Source: Lactifluus volemus
Taxonomy: Eukaryota; Basidiomycota; Agaricomycetes; Russulales; Russulaceae
Length of the DNA stretch: 64,000 bases
Direction of reading: 5' to 3'
Assembly (NCBI GenBank): GCA_022376515.1
Contig: WTXI01000114.1
Location: 50,031 to 114,030, forward strand
Notes under the pieces: generated by a model
Databases searched by the model: none
The model's input: only the letters and a program-made list of their open reading frames with translations
What the model was told of the DNA's origin: nothing
Translations under genes and position numbers: made by a program
Shown here: piece after piece, positions 59,968 to 64,000 of the stretch
How positions within the stretch are numbered: position 1 is the first letter of the stretch
Layout: the number at the start of each line of letters is the position of its first letter

Positions 59968-61942
59968 CTAAACAGAGCCTACCACCACTCCCACAACCCG
60001 AGCGACGGACATACCCCCAGCTCCCGCTGCACTCCCAGCTACCGCCGCGCCACCAGCCATCACCGCGCCCGCACTGGCAACCGTCAAAATACCAACGCCT
60101 TTGATGAACTTCCTTCTGTCCTCACACAACTGGTCAATAACGGCTTGGATGTTCTTCTGCAACAATTGGAGTTCGTCCGCCCACTGCCATGTGGGATCTC
60201 CCTCCGTAATAACGGCTTCCCGCGCTCCCTCAATAAAGCGAGCTACAGCATTTGCACGAGGCCCATTGAAGTCTGCAAAGTTGTAGCCTGCTATGTTGAG
60301 ACCCATGTCAATCTCTGCCTTGAAGGACACCAGCACATCGTTACGTATATTCTGAATTTGCTCAAAAACGGAAGAGACAACGCGGAATCGAGTTTTTAAC
60401 GAGATCGGCACGCTTTCGTTTGTAGACTTCTTGATGATACCGCTCGCCTCGCGATCGTACCGTGCTGCAGGACTTTGTTTCGGTTTTGTGTACGCACGAA
60501 AGGATAAAATATCCACGCACAGAGAGCTTGGGACCGCAAGGCGCGCATCATCACGCCAAATCCGCCTGCTTTGATTTGGCACTTCTCTGGCTTGGCCTGG
60601 TCGTTGAACTCTCTAAATGTGCCCTCCGAAATCTCGTCGCATCTGAATTGTGCAAGTAGCTCTTGCTGCATTGGCAAATCAAGATCCTTGTTCATTTGAA
60701 CTTGTTCCTTAAAGGCGCAACAACGTCAGAAATTGTGAGCGCTGGATACTTAACACAATCTTACCCAGATGTCCTTCATATAGAATGCGATGCCGTCTGC
60801 CGGAATGCGCTTGTGATACGCGGGCTTGAACACAAAGTCGTTCCTTGATTTATCCGTGAAGCGACCACGGAGCGTCCGGACATCTGACTCAAACTTCTTA
60901 TCAGGGAAGAACTTGTGAGGTAGTGCTGTGAACGAAAGGTCAAAATAGTCCTTCAATTTCCGGTCTTTTAGTCCAGCTGGTTTTGAGAGAGTATCCCAAA
61001 TGCGCTGCATATCCGCAGTCAACGTTTCTCGGAGGTTTGCGAGCGGTGTCCTTCCAAGGTGGTCACGGATAACAAAAAGAAGAAGTGTGCGTGGATTTGC
61101 ACTAGGACATGGCATGTAGCAGTGAGAAAAAAAATGATGAACAATCCTACTTCTCTTGTGACTTGTGCCCAAATAGCGCAAGATTGACTTCGAAAACGGT
61201 CTTTAGAAGGCCCATGTTGGCAGCTTGATATAAACCGACTTGATGCTCCAATAAGTTGACAATCAGAACCTGTGATGATGCGAGAGAGAAAAGTGCAGAT
61301 TTCCGTTCAAATCCTTGCAAAAAACTAGTTCAGATGACATGGGCTGGCTGTATTCAAAAAACATACCTTATCTTCGCCACGCTCGCGACCATCTGTACCC
61401 TCTACGTCCATTACAAGGATGTTCTTATCCCGATCCCGACACATCCAAATGCCTGGAAATGAAAGGGTTATTCCGAATAATTTAGAAAGACTGCAACAGG
61501 GATGCGGCACGGTGCAAGTGGCCATGAGGCACTCACGAGTGCGAAAACCAAAGTCAGAGAATTGGCTGCCATGGCGGCAGAGAAGTTCGTGAAAAGGGAT
61601 CTTACTTACCCTTGGTTGTCTGTTGACGCTTCGAATCATCCATGACATCAAAATTTGTGCCAAATAGTTGGTTGAGGAGGGTACCTATTTGAAGAGTTGA
61701 CGCCTGTGCTCGAAATTTTGGAAGGACGCATACTTTTCCCGGTCGACTGCGAACCGAACACTGCGACAAGGTTGTAGTACAAGCCTACATTACGCAAACC
61801 CCAAGCTGAAATTTGGTTGTTTAAGTTGGGCCTAGAAAGGTATCTTCACTAAATCGAAGCATAATACACACATGCAGGCATACGTGAACTGCTTTGCATC
61901 ATCAATTAGCTGAAGCCGGTCAAAAGTAGTGCTAGTGGACAT
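59968..61942 (-). CDS. Sey1-like GTPase copy 3, with a Gly/Ala-rich hydrophobic tail replacing the Sey1 C-terminus
   Basis: ATG 61942. The G domain is nearly complete and close to SEY1: [46 protein letters not shown], then [17 protein letters not shown] and [11 protein letters not shown] in the first half of the helical bundle. After [20 protein letters not shown] and [11 protein letters not shown] the SEY1 match ends. The last codons (to 59968) encode about 50 residues rich in Gly and Ala ([30 protein letters not shown]), long enough for one or two membrane passes. The distal bundle and native hairpin are absent. One T is missing at the FERKSAL exon start (about 61310), and a compensated frame excursion lies at 60380-60460. 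So it is either a young pseudogene or a functional truncated GTPase with consensus errors. Confidence 0.75.
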
Positions 61943-62515
61943 CGCGTTGTGAGTGTAGGTGCGTAAGAATGAGTACCTTTGAGGAGGGCGAAGGCGGTGT
62001 GGTGGTCAGGATTATAAGGGCAGGGAAAGCCCACTCCCTAGACCCTAGATTTCAAATTCACCGTCACTTCACAGGATCGGAGAGTGTAATTGATACTGCA
62101 GTAGTACGCGTGCGGCCAGGCGTGGTAGCGCGCTTGTTCCCATTTGTCAGGCTGTCGAAACACACCATCTGGCACTTGTCCGTGAACCCCCATTACTGGA
62201 ATTCTTCTCAGCTCGGTTCCGGAGGAGAGGGAGGTTTCATTATCCCACAAGCGGCCAGGTACTTTCCCATTGTGAAGGGCGGGTTGGGCGTTGCGCGCAG
62301 TTGAGCGTATTACGCATGCGCTCCAGGAAGTGAAGGGGTGATTTCTCTCATAGTAGGTTTGAATCATAGAATCACAGAAGTTGCCTGTGTCTTCAAGTAA
62401 CAAGCCCCGAAACACGCGGCCACCTTGATGGTCAGGGCTGAAGGTTTGTCTCCCTTTTTGATCTCAGAATCTCAAGTTCCAAGCCGACCACTGGCACGAT
62501 ACCCATGCCCCCTAT
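61943..62515. repeat. Duplicated spacer/promoter unit of the Sey1-like array, unit 2
   Basis: Partner of 58860-59475, same orientation. Includes the copy 3 promoter side. Similarity fades near ACTGGCACGATACCCATG (62510). Confidence 0.9.
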
Positions 62516-63146
62516 GTGGAGACTCGCTTCCCGATTGACACGTCAAAGCCTCGCTGGCCAAGGCCGCCCACTTGCGAGCCCCAACACTAGGAAGTCGATC
62601 AGCAAAGGAGTAGATATGTGGAGCATTCCATCAAAATTAGCACCTTGATTAGCCTGCCGACTACCATGGACGCAGACAACCGCATGACCGCCTTAGTCCC
62701 CACTAAACCGCAGGCCAAAGCTGAGTCACCTCCCAACAAGTCTTATGCCACTGCTGGAAGGGCAGAAGGCCGGCTTGTGTTCCCTTTCACCTACATGCCA
62801 AAGTGGGCAGGATTTTGTCACCGATGCCGGACTCGAAACAACAGGCTCTATCATGTCCGTGCCGCGCGCTCGCGCTTAACAAAGCGCCACGTGACCGGCC
62901 CGGAGCTCAGCCGCGCGTCGGAAACCGTTCCTACGAGCCTCTGGTCCCGCTCCTGCAACCGAAACCCGCTAGATGCCTGGTCACCGTATCAGATGAGTGA
63001 TTGTACTGCGAAGATACCAGCCATCATCTGTAGGGACACTGGGTAACTAGTTTTTATTGTCTACTCTGCAGGTGGCAAGTGATTTTTTCCGCGTTGGAAT
63101 TACCCGGGCCAAAGATAGCCGGAAAAAGGATGGGTGGATTGAAAGA
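62516..63146. other. Array spacer between copies 3 and 4
   Basis: About 630 bp with a 142-codon plus-strand frame (62618-63046) that has no recognisable domain and is probably fortuitous. No clear match to the 59476-59967 spacer apart from a few words. Confidence 0.4.
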
Positions 63147-64000
63147 TTACGCGGTTGGATTATCCAAGACAACATCCAAGGCCGACATTCTAGACACTAG
63201 ACAGGACCCACCACGGCAGCGCACACAGCTCGAGCTACCGCTGTTCCCCCAGCTGCTGCTGCACCCGAGCTGCGGCGGCACCACCAGCAACCGCTGGGCC
63301 CATTCCTGTCCCTGCTGCGCCACGCTTGCCAGTGCTATGATACAAATGCCTGTGGCTCCCGCGATCATCCCGGCCTTCTTTCTGTTTTCCCCCAACTGGT
63401 CTATAGCCGCCTGGATATCTTTTTCAACAGCCGGTGTTCGTCCTCCCACTTCCATATGGGATCTCCTTCCGTAACAACTGCCTCCAGCGCTCCAATAATA
63501 AAGCGGTGTTACAGCATTTGCATGAGGTTTATCATGATTGACATCTGAAAACCTGAGGTTGTAGCCTGCTAAATTGACCCCCGCATTGATCTCTGCCTTG
63601 AAGGATCTTAGCGCATCATCTCGTAAATTTTTTATTTGCCCCAAAACAGAGGAGATAACGTGGAATCGAGTCTTCCAATGAGACCGGCACGCTTTTGTTT
63701 GTAGATTCCTTGGCGGACCGCGACGCCTCGCGATCGTACCGCACTGCAAGACTTTATCAGCTTTGTGTCGCACAACACCCACGTGGCGTGGCCCGCTGAA
63801 GCCCATCGAGTGGTCGACTTGACATGTCCGAGAGTGCGATCGTACCCAAATGCGTCATCATTGCGTGCTCGTTCGCTTGTGCCGACTGGATCACCCAGGA
63901 GGCTAATAGACTGTGAGGGTGTCTCTCTTTGAGCTGTCCGCAAAGTTGTTGTCTTGCCGTTCTGCATGTGAGAAAGGACATAAAGATAGCGGGCAAGTAG
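63147..64000 (-). pseudogene. Sey1-like GTPase copy 4, C-terminal part, continues beyond window or truncated
   Basis: The exon matching the SEY1 middle region (REAS..., [54 protein letters not shown]) starts at about 63745, after an acceptor at TTGCAG. After GENRKK the sequence changes to a hydrophobic stretch AGMIAGATGICIIALASV and then a Gly/Ser-rich end, similar in position and character to the tail of copy 3. The frame is disturbed in the [21 protein letters not shown] segment (near 63480). The DNA right of 63760 does not resemble the preceding SEY1 exon, so the GTPase part may be lost or displaced; the window ends at 64000. Confidence 0.65.

Noticed and set aside
62618..63046. 142-codon plus-strand frame in the Sey1-array spacer
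   Set aside because: No domain, absent from the equivalent spacer of the other array unit, and no intron or promoter evidence.

Overview
This window is nuclear DNA of a filamentous basidiomycete, most likely a mushroom-forming agaricomycete. The evidence is that genes are cut by many GT-AG introns of about 50-70 bp, they lie on both strands with separate promoters, and the families are typical of these fungi: Goodbye-type N-terminus/NACHT/ankyrin STAND proteins, acetoacetyl-CoA synthetase, a Hob3/Rvs161 BAR protein, RACK1 and Sey1. There is no rRNA, tRNA, CRISPR array or bacterial operon structure. The species cannot be named from the sequence.

Layout. (1) 1-18.6 kb: two paralogous NACHT-ankyrin genes on the minus strand. 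The first runs off the left edge. The second has expanded by tandem amplification of a 395-bp exon-plus-intron unit. A 5.3-kb Ty1/copia retrotransposon with LTRs that look identical and a perfect 5-bp target duplication has inserted into its last codons. (2) 20-28 kb: an O-methyltransferase and a divergent NmrA-like reductase, a nucleoside hydrolase, and the ribosomal scaffold RACK1, whose third intron carries a recognisable U24 C/D-box snoRNA. (3) 29-35 kb: an acidic hypothetical gene, a long gene-poor stretch, and a membrane-anchored glutaredoxin-like protein with no active-site cysteine. (4) 36.7-45 kb: a 1.3-kb segmental duplication carrying the 3' half of an unknown gene in two settings, with a Tea1-like kelch pseudogene between the copies. 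(5) 45-55 kb: a multi-pass membrane protein, a Hob3 BAR gene, an intact Sey1 ER-fusion GTPase and acetoacetyl-CoA synthetase. (6) 56.8-64 kb: three further Sey1-like copies with their promoters in tandem. All have lost the distal helical bundle and membrane hairpin and carry different short C-terminal tails, two of them Gly/Ala-rich and hydrophobic.

Housekeeping functions (RACK1/U24 in translation, Sey1 in ER shape, Hob3 in actin and endocytosis, acetoacetyl-CoA synthetase in ketone and lipid metabolism) are interleaved with fast-evolving accessory material: STAND receptors, a fresh retrotransposon, segmental duplications and the truncated GTPase array. Several conserved genes show isolated 1-nt indels, many at homopolymers. 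These may be real pseudogenisation or consensus errors in the assembly. The two most interesting signals are the truncated Sey1-like array with replaced tails and the amplification and retrotransposon retailoring of the NACHT-ankyrin gene.
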